From Sphaerisporangium album (GTDB taxonomy: Bacteria > Actinomycetota > Actinomycetes > Streptosporangiales > Streptosporangiaceae), in assembly GCF_003323745.1 (NCBI RefSeq), contig NZ_QOIL01000035.1:1-64000 (forward strand): 64,000 nt of DNA, given 5' to 3'. Position 1 is the stretch's first letter. Each line of letters opens with the position of its first letter. A model generated the notes under the pieces. It had not been told where the DNA came from and did not search any database. It saw only the letters and a program-made list of their open reading frames with translations. This document shows positions 9,077-17,210 of this stretch, in pieces. Position numbers and translations under genes: made by a program.

Positions 9077-9805
9077 ATGACCGTCACCCCCCAGCACCCG
9101 GGCCGGGCCACTCAATGGCCGCCCGCAAATCCGAGCCCATCACCCGTTTCCGTGGCGTCCACCAAGGGCGGGTGCCCCGCCCCCTTGTACCTCACGCCAC
9201 CCTCCACCGCCCTGATCAAGGACGCCATCGCACTCGGGCACCTTGGGATGATCACCACCCCCAAGCAGGGCAACCGCCTGCTCGCCGGTCATCCCTGGTG
9301 CGCCGACAACGGCGTCTACACCGGCAGATACCCAGGCGACGAGGCGTACCTGACCTGGTTGAGGCGACTGCGTCCCCTTGCCCACAACTGCCTATTCGCC
9401 GTCGCGCCCGATGTGGTTGGGGACCACTTGCGCACACTAACTCGTTCACGCAACATGCTCGTTAAAATCCGCGAACTAGGGTATCCTGCCGCCTTCGTCG
9501 CCCAGGACGGCATGCAATTTAGTTCATGGGATCCCTGGGACGAGATCGATTGCCTCTTCATCGGAGGCGGCGACGAGTTCAAACTCTCCCGCGACGCGGC
9601 CGAATTGGTGGACGTCGCCAACAGCCTCGGCAAATGGACGCACATGGGCCGAGTCAACTCGCTGCGCCGATACCGATACGCCGCCGCCATCGGCTGCGAC
9701 TCGGTCGATGGAACCCACCTGACCTTCGCTCCGGACCAGAACCTGCACGAGGTCCTCCAATGGCGGCAGATTGTTGCCGCCAAATCAGCGCAATGCCGCC
9801 CATAG
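9077..9805 (+). CDS. tRNA-guanine-transglycosylase-fold protein, DpdA-like
   Basis: A 242-residue protein resembling the small phage/actinobacterial DpdA-like members of the TGT superfamily, which exchange guanine for a 7-deazaguanine; in DpdA systems the target is DNA. Supporting features in order: CADNGVY (Asp77, in the position of the first TGT catalytic Asp), APDVVGD (110-116), FVAQDGM (141-147), FIGGGDEFK, GKWTHMGRVNS and GCDSVDGT (206-213). No zinc-ribbon is seen. No queC/D/E/F-type precursor gene is in the window, so it would depend on precursors made elsewhere. Family assignment is from remembered motifs; substrate is inferred. The ATG at 9077 gives a disordered 25-residue N-terminus, so a later start is possible. 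Confidence 0.6.
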   Translation: MTVTPQHPGRATQWPPANPSPSPVSVASTKGGCPAPLYLTPPSTALIKDAIALGHLGMITTPKQGNRLLAGHPWCADNGVYTGRYPGDEAYLTWLRRLRPLAHNCLFAVAPDVVGDHLRTLTRSRNMLVKIRELGYPAAFVAQDGMQFSSWDPWDEIDCLFIGGGDEFKLSRDAAELVDVANSLGKWTHMGRVNSLRRYRYAAAIGCDSVDGTHLTFAPDQNLHEVLQWRQIVAAKSAQCRP

Positions 9806-10009
9806 CGCTGCCACCTAGCGCCGCCACACCGATCCCGCTGTTCGCCCTCTAGTGATGCAGCCCTCAAAGCGGAGACACCGCACTGGATCGCCTACCCGTC
9901 CCGCCCCCAGAGAGCACGACGAACAGGCCCTCAGCGACCGCCCCCAGCGATGGCCGCGACCATCGTGAGCCCCCGGCAGCGGCGCATCGTCCTTTAGGGG
10001 CACAATGAC

Positions 10010-10804
10010 GTGGTGAAGATCGACCCAGCGTACGCGCGGCGCGTCGCCGAACGGAATGCCGGCAGAAGTCAGATCACCGAGGAGGAGATCACCACAGCGG
10101 GCGTGGCCGAACTCGCCCAGGTGAACTCCGGCACGGTTAGGCGATGGGCCAACAACCCTCACAACCAGTTTCCCGCCCGGCTTCGCCACGGCGTCTACCC
10201 TCTGCAGCCGGTACTTGAGTTTCTGAAACGGCGCCAGCTCCCCCAGGAGATCAGCGACCCGGAAACCACTGGTGAGGACGCCCTGCTTTCCCTGTACGAC
10301 TTCGCGCGGCTAAACGGCCTTGCACCCAAATCGGTGTACCAGTATGCCGACCACCCCTACCTCACCGGCCTGCGCGACCCTGACAACGTCGACCACAAGG
10401 GCGTGCAACGGTGGCGCAGGGCAGACCTCGACCACTTCTGGCACGAGGTACGCCCAAGCCCAGGCATGCCACGCGGCCGGCCTGATCCACTGCGGGGCGA
10501 GGTTCTGAAACTGGCACGCCAGGCCACCCCCGGTGAGCCGTTGACCGAGGTCACGGTAGCCAAGCTCCTGAAGGTTCCACTCGCTCGAGCTCGGCGCCTT
10601 TTGGCGGCCGCCAGCCTGGCTGACGCAGACCCCCACCTGGATCCGCTGCTCGATGAGGCAGCGCGGCTGGCGCTGCGTGTCGAGAAGAACAACGCCCCCC
10701 TGACCGCCGTCGTGGTCGCCGAGCGTTTGCAGATTCCGGTGGCGCGCGCACAACGTCTGCTGGCAGCGATCCGTGATCCTGCCTTCGGCAAAACGGCTGA
10801 ATAG
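10010..10804 (+). CDS. Multi-HTH DNA-binding protein
   Basis: A 264-residue probable DNA-binding protein. Residues about 28-75 look like an excisionase/MerR-type winged HTH (AGVAELAQVNSGTVRRWANN, then HGVYPLQPVLEFLKRR). A second similar unit (LYDFARLNGLAPKSVYQYAD ... WRRADLDHFW) spans about 95-150. The C-terminus holds two near-repeats, LTEVTVAKLLKVPLARARRL and LTAVVVAERLQIPVARAQRL, each a short HTH. Starts are GTG at 10010 or 10013; the nearby ATG at 10005 is out of frame. It fits an integrative element or phage-derived block. Its target is unknown. Confidence 0.7.
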   Translation: MVKIDPAYARRVAERNAGRSQITEEEITTAGVAELAQVNSGTVRRWANNPHNQFPARLRHGVYPLQPVLEFLKRRQLPQEISDPETTGEDALLSLYDFARLNGLAPKSVYQYADHPYLTGLRDPDNVDHKGVQRWRRADLDHFWHEVRPSPGMPRGRPDPLRGEVLKLARQATPGEPLTEVTVAKLLKVPLARARRLLAAASLADADPHLDPLLDEAARLALRVEKNNAPLTAVVVAERLQIPVARAQRLLAAIRDPAFGKTAE

Positions 10805-10828
10805 GAAAAGCCAGCCGCCGATCGGGCG

Positions 10829-11760
10829 GTGCGAAGCAAAGGCCAGACGCGGGACTCCTACCTCGATCAAGATCGCGAAACGGCCGGGTTGCTGCGCCGT
10901 ACGCAGGCTCACCGCCAAGCTCTCACGGGCGAACAGGTGGCGGCGCACTTCGTATCGGTCGGCGCACCGGCTTTCGCATGCTCGACCTGGCGCGGCGCGA
11001 ATTACCGAGGCAAGGGGCCAGCGTTGACCGGAAAGACGAGTTGTTGTCCCTATCATCGGCCGCGGCCGCGTACCGAGACCTGCTGACCCCCTCAGCGGCC
11101 AACCTGCACAAGATGTACCTCCTCGACAACCCGGCGCCCATCGTGGCCAGGACGTACAAGCGGATCACTCACCCTCGCCCAGGGGATCTCGTCGCGGTCC
11201 TGGACATCGGTCGATGCGCCACCCGGACCGGCGGATGCGTGATTTCGGCATCCTGTTGGAACACCGCACGGGCCCCCCAAGCCGCCGATGGTCTCACCGA
11301 CGCGGAGAGGGCCGATTTCGCGCACCGTCAGGCGCTGCGCGAGGTCCAGGGCGTCGGCCGCGAGGCGAACAGGCGCCGCGCCGTCTCTCCGGAGACAGCG
11401 AGCCCATACGACAAGGTCGCTGACGCCGTGCTGACCGCGATCGGTGACGTCCCGGTCCGGGCCCTCGGCTCTCCCGAGTTGGCCAACGAACTGCATCGGC
11501 GCGGCACGCGGGCCCGCGCTCCAGGACGACCCGCCGGTCGCGCCGCAGGAGTGGTCCAAGGACGCCATTGACCTGGTGCCACCGGAGTCCAAGCCCGTCG
11601 ACCCCGTTGAGTTCGTCGATGAGCTGTACGGCCGCGCGTGGCGGGCGGGATGGGAAGCCCGCGCCGCCACGACAACGGCTGAAGACAATGGAAAGGCCGC
11701 CACCCCTTGCGTTCCCGGGGTCGTCGCCGAGAGCCTGGAAGGCCCGGTGAAGAGAGAAGG
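10829..11760 (+). pseudogene. Frameshifted gene, product unknown
   Basis: One coding path of about 300 residues can be followed through several 1-nt shifts. From GTG 10829 it reads ...LTGEQVAAHFVSVGAPA, shifts near 10968 to FRMLDLARRELPRQG...SLSSAAAAYRDLL...KMYLLDN...HPRPGDLVAVLDIGR, shifts near 11213 to MRHPDRRMRDFGILLEHRTGP, shifts at the C6 run at 11274-11279 to QAADGLTDAERADF...LANELHRRG, then shifts near 11510 to ALQDDPPVAPQEWSKDAIDL...ELYGRAWRAGWEA. Each piece is soluble and typical actinobacterial coding sequence. Family unknown. Either a decayed gene or one carrying several sequencing indels. Confidence 0.5.
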
Positions 11761-11766
11761 AACGTC

Positions 11767-12042
11767 ATGGATTCTGAGGCCCGCCGTTTCGCGGCCGAGT
11801 TGCGCGCGCCCGCCCCGGAGGTCCCCGTGGGTCAGGCGGTGGTGCTGCTGACCAAGGGGGAGCAGGCCAAGCTCATCACCGCGATTCACCCGGTCACGGC
11901 GCCGCTGGTCATGCCGGCGGCGCGGATCGCCGGGCAGGCCGGCCTGCCCGCCGGGGAGTTGTCCGGCCGGAGGTTCGCCGTTGACGTCGTCAGTGAGGAA
12001 GACGCCAACGGTTTCACGCTCCTGGACGACCCGCGCCTGTGA
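11767..12042 (+). CDS. Small hypothetical protein, 91 aa
   Basis: The ATG at 11767 is preceded by AGAGAAGGA, a good ribosome binding site. The protein begins MDSEARRFAAELRAPAPEVP and contains VGQAVVLLTKGEQAKLITAI and RIAGQAGLPAGELSGRRFAV, a compact alpha/beta pattern with no signal peptide or membrane segment. I do not recognise a family. It lies tail-to-tail with the leftward gene ending at 12046, 3 nt apart. Confidence 0.65.
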   Translation: MDSEARRFAAELRAPAPEVPVGQAVVLLTKGEQAKLITAIHPVTAPLVMPAARIAGQAGLPAGELSGRRFAVDVVSEEDANGFTLLDDPRL

Positions 12043-12045
12043 CGG

Positions 12046-12540
12046 TCACCGGCCGATGCGTGGGCGTCCGGTCCTGGCCTCCCAGTTCCTGCCGAACTCC
12101 AGGACGCTGGCGAGGGTGAACACCGGCCCCATGCTCAGCCGGGCGACCGGCGCGGGGAAGTCGTCGTGTTCCTCGGCGAGCTCGCGGGCGCGTTGGCGGC
12201 TGAGGGGCTTGCCCTTCATGTGCCCGAGTAGCGCTGCGATCTCGGTGTATCCGACCAGTTCCGGACCGCGCGGCGCGGGATCGTTGTCGCCGCGTGCCAC
12301 GCGGATACCGACGTATGGCACCACCTCGCCGAGCGTCGTGCGCGCTACCTCGGCGAACCGCGCGGAGGCGGCGCGCACGGCCTCGGCCTGCGTCTTGGCG
12401 TTCACCGCGACGCGGACGCTCACGGTGCCGGTGTCCTGGTCGTAGGTGAACGCCGCGCCGACGAGGGCCTCGGCGAGCTGGCCTAGCTGCTGGTCGTCAA
12501 GGTGTCGGGGAGTAATGATGATTTCGACCTGCCAGGTCAT
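12046..12540 (-). CDS. HTH protein of an integrative element, 164 aa
   Basis: Starts at ATG 12540 behind the leader AAGGAAAGGA. The N-terminal about 95 residues (MTWQVEIIITPRHLDDQQLG...) form a beta-alpha-beta pattern. The C-terminal about 70 residues (ELVGYTEIAALLGHMKGKPL...FPAPVARLSMGPVFTLASVL) look like an AlpA/excisionase-type HTH, including the PAP turn and a C-terminal WEARTGRPR basic tail. It shares a 19-nt leader (12551-12569) with the next upstream gene (12837-12855), so both may be translated similarly. Probably transcribed leftward from the operator region near 12878. Confidence 0.7.
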   Translation of the reverse strand: MTWQVEIIITPRHLDDQQLGQLAEALVGAAFTYDQDTGTVSVRVAVNAKTQAEAVRAASARFAEVARTTLGEVVPYVGIRVARGDNDPAPRGPELVGYTEIAALLGHMKGKPLSRQRARELAEEHDDFPAPVARLSMGPVFTLASVLEFGRNWEARTGRPRIGR

Positions 12541-12620
12541 GATGGTTGTGTCCTTTCCTTGTCGCCGTCGTTGATGAGGTCGGATGGCCGGGGGCCGCGC
12601 CGTCACGCGGCCCCCGGTTT

Positions 12621-12824
12621 TCACTCCCCGCTGTCCGGGAAGTCCAGCCCGGCTCCTCGCAGAGCGCCGATGAGGGTGATCCACTCGCTCGCGTCCACGG
12701 GGGTGCGAGCGCTGGTCACCGTGATCGGGCCCCGGCGGAAAAACCACACGCCGCGCTCGTTCTGCCAGACCTTGAAGTGCTGGCGAACGGCCGCTGCGAT
12801 GAGCTGGTCCATCCTGTCTGCCAT
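12621..12824 (-). CDS. Small hypothetical protein, 67 aa
   Basis: ATG 12824 follows a near-perfect Shine-Dalgarno (AAAGGAGGTGAG, complement of 12831-12842), which selects it over the longer frame from 12857. Sequence begins MADRMDQLIAAAVRQHFKVW and ends GALRGAGLDFPDSGE; it has many aromatic and basic residues in the middle (WQNERGVWFFRRGPITVT), suggesting a small beta-rich fold. No family recognised. First gene of the leftward unit from the 12878 operator. Confidence 0.75.
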   Translation of the reverse strand: MADRMDQLIAAAVRQHFKVWQNERGVWFFRRGPITVTSARTPVDASEWITLIGALRGAGLDFPDSGE

Positions 12825-12877
12825 CTGATTCTCACCTCCTTTCCTTGTCGCCGTCAAGGATTATCCTCTCATAAATC

Positions 12878-12892
12878 CTTGTCAGTGACAAG
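12878..12892. promoter_or_regulatory. 15-bp palindromic operator, copy 1
   Basis: CTTGTCAGTGACAAG, a perfect palindrome around a central G. It lies 53 nt upstream of the leftward ATG at 12824, inside an AT-rich region. The identical sequence recurs at 12947, facing the rightward gene. Typical arrangement for a repressor controlling two divergent units. Confidence 0.75.
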
Positions 12893-12946
12893 ATTTTTTG
12901 GTGAGATGGACAGCCGGGCGGCTTGGGTAAGAAGAGTGAATAAAGT

Positions 12947-12977
12947 CTTGTCAGTGACAAGGATTATGCGTCATAAT
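12947..12977 (+). promoter_or_regulatory. 15-bp palindromic operator copy 2 with overlapping promoter
   Basis: CTTGTCAGTGACAAG at 12947-12961 repeats the 12878 site exactly. Its TTGTCA (12949-12954) is a good -35 box and, after exactly 17 nt, CATAAT (12972-12977) is a good -10 box, so the operator overlaps the -35 of a rightward promoter for the 13052 gene. A repressor bound here would block RNA polymerase. Confidence 0.75.
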
Positions 12978-13051
12978 AGACGTGTCGGGACGGGGGGTCG
13001 GATCCCCGGACCGACAGTCAGTTGACAACTCCAGAGCGAAAGGCAGGACCG

Positions 13052-13417
13052 ATGGAAGATCGGTTCGCGGAGCTGATCGGCCACTGGGTGCAAACCTATT
13101 GGCTGATCGCCAAACTCCTCCAGCGGTGCGGGATCACCATCCCGCAGGCAAACGCCCAGACTGCCCCCGGCGTCACCCGCGCGGCGGTCAAAGAGGCGGT
13201 CGAGGAGGTGAAGGGTGACCCTGCCATCCCCAAGGCCGCTCGGGCGGCAGTGACCTCGGCCACCGTCAAGTGGCTGGCAACGGCCGAGATCCTCGACAAC
13301 TTCGAGGACGACCCGGCGGGCTGGCGGGAGGAAGCCATCCGGCGATTCCTGGTCGAGATCCACCTGGGCAGCGAGTACGCCCACGAGGAGCTGAACAAGA
13401 GGGACCAGGTCAACTGA
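13052..13417 (+). CDS. Hypothetical protein, 121 aa
   Basis: ATG 13052 follows AAAGGCAGG. The protein is acidic and helical: MEDRFAELIGHWVQTYWLIA, then AAVKEAVEEVKGDPAIPKAA, then HLGSEYAHEELNKRDQVN. No membrane segment is certain. It is the sole gene between the regulated promoter at 12949-12977 and the terminator at 13423, so it is a monocistronic, tightly controlled product of the element. It could be a regulator, an immunity protein or an anti-restriction factor; the sequence does not decide. Confidence 0.75.
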   Translation: MEDRFAELIGHWVQTYWLIAKLLQRCGITIPQANAQTAPGVTRAAVKEAVEEVKGDPAIPKAARAAVTSATVKWLATAEILDNFEDDPAGWREEAIRRFLVEIHLGSEYAHEELNKRDQVN

Positions 13418-13422
13418 GCAGG

Positions 13423-13451
13423 AAGCCCCCCGGCACCCAGCCGGGGGGCTT
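13423..13451 (+). terminator. Strong intrinsic terminator
   Basis: AAGCCCCCCGGC (13423-13434) pairs perfectly with GCCGGGGGGCTT (13440-13451) across a 5-nt loop, followed by TCCCGCTTT. It begins 5 nt after the stop of the 13052 gene. Confidence 0.9.
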
Positions 13452-14031
13452 TCCCGCTTTACGAGACCGGCCGATGGGACGGGCGCGAACGCCTCAAGTC
13501 GGATGCCCCACCGGCCGCCAGTCGACAACCCCGCCATCGTACCCCGGCCCCGATCAGCCTCACATGGACGACAGTGACTAGTCCCCATGCGAACGTAGGG
13601 CAATGGTGCCGACGTCACGGTCCCCTTTCCCGCGGGGGGCTCCGACGTCACGGTCTGGTCGCTGGCGTGCGCCAGCGACCAGCACGACGCGTGCCCCGCG
13701 GATCAACGCCGATCGCGGCTGTTCCGGCGAACTGATCGCAGCCCGGGAGAAGGGCCCCGGCATGACCGGTACCGCCAAAATGTGCGGAATCGGCCGCCGA
13801 GGAAGCAGGAAACCCGCCTCATTGACCTTCAGCCGGGCTAAAGCATTCGCGCGCCCAGGCGGTGAAGTATCAGATCTTTCATCGGACATGGCGGCATCTC
13901 GCCCGTAGTGCATTAACCCGCGCGGGAAACAAGACACCACATTTCAAGCGTGCAATTAGTGGTTAAATAGATGTCAGAGGCCCGGTGGCACCCGAGCCTC
14001 ATGTCCCACCACCGATCCGAAGGACACGTCA
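13452..14031. other. Intergenic region with a 28-nt perfect hairpin
   Basis: About 580 nt without a convincing gene. GACGTCACGGT occurs twice (13610-13620 and 13644-13654), and the second copy runs directly into a near-continuous inverted repeat at 13655-13682 (13-bp arms around TG). The end of the region is AT-rich (13925-13975) and should carry the promoter of the 14032 gene. Confidence 0.55.
13655..13682. repeat. 28-nt perfect inverted repeat
   Basis: CTGGTCGCTGGCG (13655-13667), a TG spacer, then CGCCAGCGACCAG (13670-13682). No T-tract follows and no gene end is near, so it is not an obvious terminator; an operator or extrusion site is possible. Confidence 0.7.
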
Positions 14032-14565
14032 ATGCCAACGGAACACCTCACCGACGGATTCTCCGGCCACAGCCTCAGCCCTCAGCAGATCGCGGAGGAA
14101 CTCCTCCGCACCCTGCGGCTGATCCGCCAGGCTGAACACCCCTACTTGCGCAACAACACCGGACGTCTGGTCAGACTCGCCTATCTCGACGCCCTATCAC
14201 ACATTCCGGGCCTGCTTCTGGCCCGCGTCGCCGACGTCGCCGCGATGACCACAGTGGAGGGGATGAACCTCCCCCTCGCGCTCGCCCGCGCGGCCGAGAT
14301 ACCGACCACGCCCGCCATCACCACGGCCGAGGTCGAGGCGGCGCAACCCTTCACCCCGGCGCGCGGTCCTGCCTACAAGCCGGGGGACTTCCAGCCAGGA
14401 GACGTGGCACGATTCGCCTCCCATTGGTACCGGGTCACCGGAATCAGCAAGACAAAGGTCATCATCACCCCGGCGCAGCACGGAAGCGACGGAAGCTTCC
14501 CCGTGTTCGCGTCCGACATCACCGAGGCGCGGCGGCCCTCGCCGAGCGCTGAGCAATCCGACTAG
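14032..14565 (+). CDS. Hypothetical protein, 177 aa
   Basis: ATG 14032 follows the leader CCACCGATCCGAAGG, which also precedes the 14923 gene. Residues 1-70 are helical (LSPQQIAEELLRTLRLIRQA). A small beta domain with GDFQPGDVARFASHWYRVTG spans roughly 117-140, resembling an SH3-like or KOW-like barrel, followed by VIITPAQHGSDGSFPVFASD. No known family identified. A 16-bp hairpin terminator follows. Confidence 0.7.
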   Translation: MPTEHLTDGFSGHSLSPQQIAEELLRTLRLIRQAEHPYLRNNTGRLVRLAYLDALSHIPGLLLARVADVAAMTTVEGMNLPLALARAAEIPTTPAITTAEVEAAQPFTPARGPAYKPGDFQPGDVARFASHWYRVTGISKTKVIITPAQHGSDGSFPVFASDITEARRPSPSAEQSD

Positions 14566-14573
14566 CCGCTAGA

Positions 14574-14614
14574 TCTCGGCGGTGTGCCCGCACCTGGTGG
14601 GCACACCGCCGAGA
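14574..14614 (+). terminator. 16-bp hairpin terminator
   Basis: TCTCGGCGGTGTGCCC (14574-14589) and GGGCACACCGCCGAGA (14599-14614) pair perfectly around a 9-nt loop, 9 nt after the 14032 gene. There is no U-tract, as is common in actinomycete terminators. Confidence 0.8.
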
Positions 14615-14922
14615 CCCCCACCAGGGGACGCCGGTTCAGCACGGCAACCCATCGCGGCGGCTTCGGCGACTGATGGTGAGGCACCGCCGGACAACGCGGG
14701 CGTCCCCGTCCCCACCTACTCACTGAGCAAAGAGCAACTTGGGAACACCAAGACGCCTCCGCCGAGCGAATCACATGCAGGCCGCCGCCGTGCAAGCCAC
14801 TGAGGCCGGTCCTCCCTGCCCACCGCGACAACAGCGCACTTAGAGGTAAAGCGTAAGCGGGCAGCCGAAGCGGATGGCATTCCGTCTCGACAACCCGATC
14901 CACCGATCCGAAGGCATACCCA
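14615..14922. other. Intergenic region
   Basis: About 310 nt between two rightward small genes; I see no gene or conspicuous repeat apart from the shared CCACCGATCCGAAGG leader at 14897-14911. Confidence 0.5.
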
Positions 14923-15246
14923 ATGCAGCGTCCCCCCGTGGCCCGGCATCTGCGCCGTGCCCACCAGCGACTCGTCGAGGTCGCGAGTGCCTACCGTTTG
15001 CATTACCTGCGCCTGAGCGAGGAGTACGCGAAGGCCATTCCCCTCAGTCGCCGCCGCCGGCGGCTACGCCGAGAGCTGCACGCGGCGAAGATCCAGTGGC
15101 GCACAGCCAGGGAGATACTTGAGGCGGACATAGCCAGCAGCCTGCCCTATGCGACCGCGCCTCAAGTCGCCACCAGAGCTCGCCAGCAGGTCGACGCGAT
15201 GATCGCACGTCAGGCGGCGCCGATCGACCCGCGCAGGCAGCGCTAG
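14923..15246 (+). CDS. Small basic hypothetical protein, 107 aa
   Basis: ATG 14923 lies behind GAAGG in the leader repeated from the 14032 gene. Very arginine-rich and helical (ARHLRRAHQRLVEVASAYRL, SRRRRRLRRELHAAKIQWRT), with a predicted coiled coil; likely binds nucleic acid or a partner. No family recognised. A hairpin follows at 15254. Confidence 0.65.
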   Translation: MQRPPVARHLRRAHQRLVEVASAYRLHYLRLSEEYAKAIPLSRRRRRLRRELHAAKIQWRTAREILEADIASSLPYATAPQVATRARQQVDAMIARQAAPIDPRRQR

Positions 15247-15253
15247 CCCTCTC

Positions 15254-15293
15254 TGGGAGGGAACCGGAGCCCGTAGCCTCCGGCTCCCTCCCA
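15254..15293 (+). terminator. Hairpin terminator
   Basis: TGGGAGGG (15254-15261) with CCGGAG, and CTCCGG with CCCTCCCA (15286-15293), form a long stem with a small internal mismatch, 7 nt after the 14923 stop. It sits between convergent genes and may serve both. Confidence 0.75.
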
Positions 15294-15328
15294 GCCCACC
15301 ATCATCGTGCCTCAGCGCACGGAACGAC

Positions 15329-15862
15329 TCAGCCCCAGGCCCCTCCACCGGCCTGGGGCGGGTCGCTGTTGCCTGCCCCCTCCGGTCGCTTTGGGCCAGC
15401 ATCGGCGCCGGCCTCGCCGGAGCCGGGGGATTGGACGCCAGCCGGGTCCGGCACGGCTTGGCTCGGCTGGCTGGTACGACGCGGGCGGCGGCCTCGGCCC
15501 GCCCTGGACGGCTCGGTCAGGGCCTGTTCGGCCAGCACTCGCTCGGCTTCCTTGACCATGGCCCCGTCCGCTACCCGCAGAGCCTTGCTAATGACCGTCG
15601 CCGATTCTGCGGCCTCGCCGAGAATCTCCTGGAGAAAGGCGGCAGCAGCCTCGGCCGACCCCAGCACATTCGCCAGGGTCGCAAGGGCGACGTCGTAGTC
15701 GGTGGTAACGGACGCCAGTCGATCTCGCGCGTCGTCGAGCCGTTCTCTGCCGCTCAAGACGGCGGTTACGGCCAGTTCCTTATGCCGTGCCTCCCGTAGA
15801 GCCCGCTCTTGCAGCATCCTCCGCAACTGGAGTCCTGACATATGTCTCACAGATTCAGTCAT
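15329..15862 (-). CDS. Hypothetical coiled-coil protein, 177 aa
   Basis: Starts at ATG 15862 or at Met8 (15841). The first 110 residues are an amphipathic helix series (QLRRMLQERALREARHKELA, GRERLDDARDRLASVTTDYD, EAERVLAEQALTEP). The C-terminal 60 residues are low-complexity Pro/Gly/Ala. No transmembrane segment. Family unknown. Convergent with the 14923 gene and upstream of a decayed region. Confidence 0.6.
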   Translation of the reverse strand: MTESVRHMSGLQLRRMLQERALREARHKELAVTAVLSGRERLDDARDRLASVTTDYDVALATLANVLGSAEAAAAFLQEILGEAAESATVISKALRVADGAMVKEAERVLAEQALTEPSRAGRGRRPRRTSQPSQAVPDPAGVQSPGSGEAGADAGPKRPEGAGNSDPPQAGGGAWG

Positions 15863-16006
15863 GCAGTGATTTCAGACCATCAGCGACTCATTGAGCAAGG
15901 CATGGTCATGAGATCGAGACCTACAGCTGTCAGCGAGAGTCGAGCAGAGATGGACAGGGCAGCGATCCAAGAGCGATACGGAGCACAGCCACAAGTCAGT
16001 GCTAAG

Positions 16007-16029
16007 GTATCGTCACTTCGCGACGATAC
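16007..16029. repeat. Inverted repeat
   Basis: GTATCGTC (16007-16014) and GACGATAC (16022-16029) around a 7-nt spacer, about 145 nt upstream of the leftward 15862 start. Candidate operator for that gene. Confidence 0.45.
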
Positions 16030-16149
16030 GTCCACACCCGCGCACGCTCTGTAGAGCCGAAAGCGGACCGCGCCGTGACCCGACCGGCGCCCTCGTTCCG
16101 CAGCCCTTACGCCAGCCGTCGCCGACAGATTTCCCGGCAGCAAGATGAT

Positions 16150-16547
16150 GGATAAGCCGGTCTTCTCGGGGCCCCAGCGCCGACTGAGGCGCGGGAGCGG
16201 CACGGTCCACCCCCGTTTCCCCTCGCCCGTTTCGGCGCCGTCAGTGGCCACCAGCGCGACGCGCCCGCGCTCCTGGCGGCGGTTGTTGAGCGCCAGGAGA
16301 ACGCCAGCAGGTGCTGGACGGCGACGATGAGCGCCAGCTCGATCGTCTCCCACGCCACCACCGATTCCTGCGGGCCCTCCGGGAGCATCCGGTCCGGGTA
16401 GGGCTGCAGGTAGCGCACTTCCGAGCCCGCGCCCGGCAACTGGGCAGGCACGAGTGTGCGGTCGTTGCGTTTCTCCAGGAAGTCGAGGCAGGCGTTCGTC
16501 GCGATCCGGTACAGCAGCGAGGTGAAGCCGATGCCGCGCTCGCGCAT
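16150..16547 (-). pseudogene. Fragment of a sigma-70 (ECF-type) factor
   Basis: The frame from 16547 reads GFTSLLYRIATNACLDFLEK, RNDRTLVPAQLPGAGSEVRY, LQPYPDRMLPEGPQESVVAW and ETIELALIVAVQHL, which matches region 2 and linker of actinobacterial ECF sigma factors related to the SigJ/SnoaL type. The expected region 4 (PxRQRAVLxLRDVLG...) is absent: after VQHL the frame dissolves and a shifted frame carries LALNNRRQERGRVALVATDG. The N-terminal part of region 2 is missing too. This is a truncated relic. Confidence 0.65.
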
Positions 16548-16599
16548 CGTGCCGCTCGGCGTCGGCGGGGGTAACGCCGGTCATGTCGCGCTTGGGCAT

Positions 16600-17210
16600 G
16601 GCTAGGAGCTCTCCTGGTCTTCGTCGGGAATGGTGTCTCCAGGACTTCGAGCACCTGGAGGCAGCGGGCGGGAAGGATGTGGGAGGCGTCGATGTCGTAG
16701 CCGGTCCACCAGGCGTCCCGGTTGATCGGTCGTCTGGCCCGCCCCACTGGTGCAGTACGAGCTCCTCGCCGACCGTCCAGCGGTGGCCGCGGGCGGGCCA
16801 GGGTCGTCGGGGGCGCCGGTGGTGGTCTCGGCGATGACGCGCACCCGGGCGGTGATGTGCCATGCCAGTCCCGGGCGGCCTTGGGCTTGGCGTCCTCGGC
16901 GGCCTCGCACGCGGCGCGTTCGGCGTCCTGGCGGGCCTGGCGCTCAGCCTCGATGGCGACCAGCTGGATCGCCGAGACCCAGGCGGGCCGGTCGCTGTGG
17001 CCGTCCCGGCCGCCGGTGGCGGGGCTCAGCGTCTCAGCGGGCACCGGGAGCCTACTCCGCAGGCCATACCCGGCGGGCGGCACGAAGTAGGCGTCCGGCC
17101 GGTCCGAACCGGTGGCCCAGCCGGCGCCGACCACCACGGCGGTGCGGCCGTCGGGGAAGGTGACGACGTCGCCGGGCGCGGGCACTGTCAGTCCGCCGCG
17201 GTGAATCCAC
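16600..17210 (-). pseudogene. Decayed leftward gene, unknown product
   Basis: Coding character jumps between frames: VPAPGDVVTFPDGRTAVVVG ... LSPATGGRDGHSDRPAWVSA ... IEAERQARQDAERAACEAAE, then HITARVRVIAETTTGAPDDP, then GHRWTVGEELVLHQWGGPDD, then RDAWWTGYDIDASHILPARC-LQVLEVLE. Together they would form one protein of about 200 residues. No family recognised. Next to the sigma fragment, it marks a degraded stretch left of the replication genes. Confidence 0.5.
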
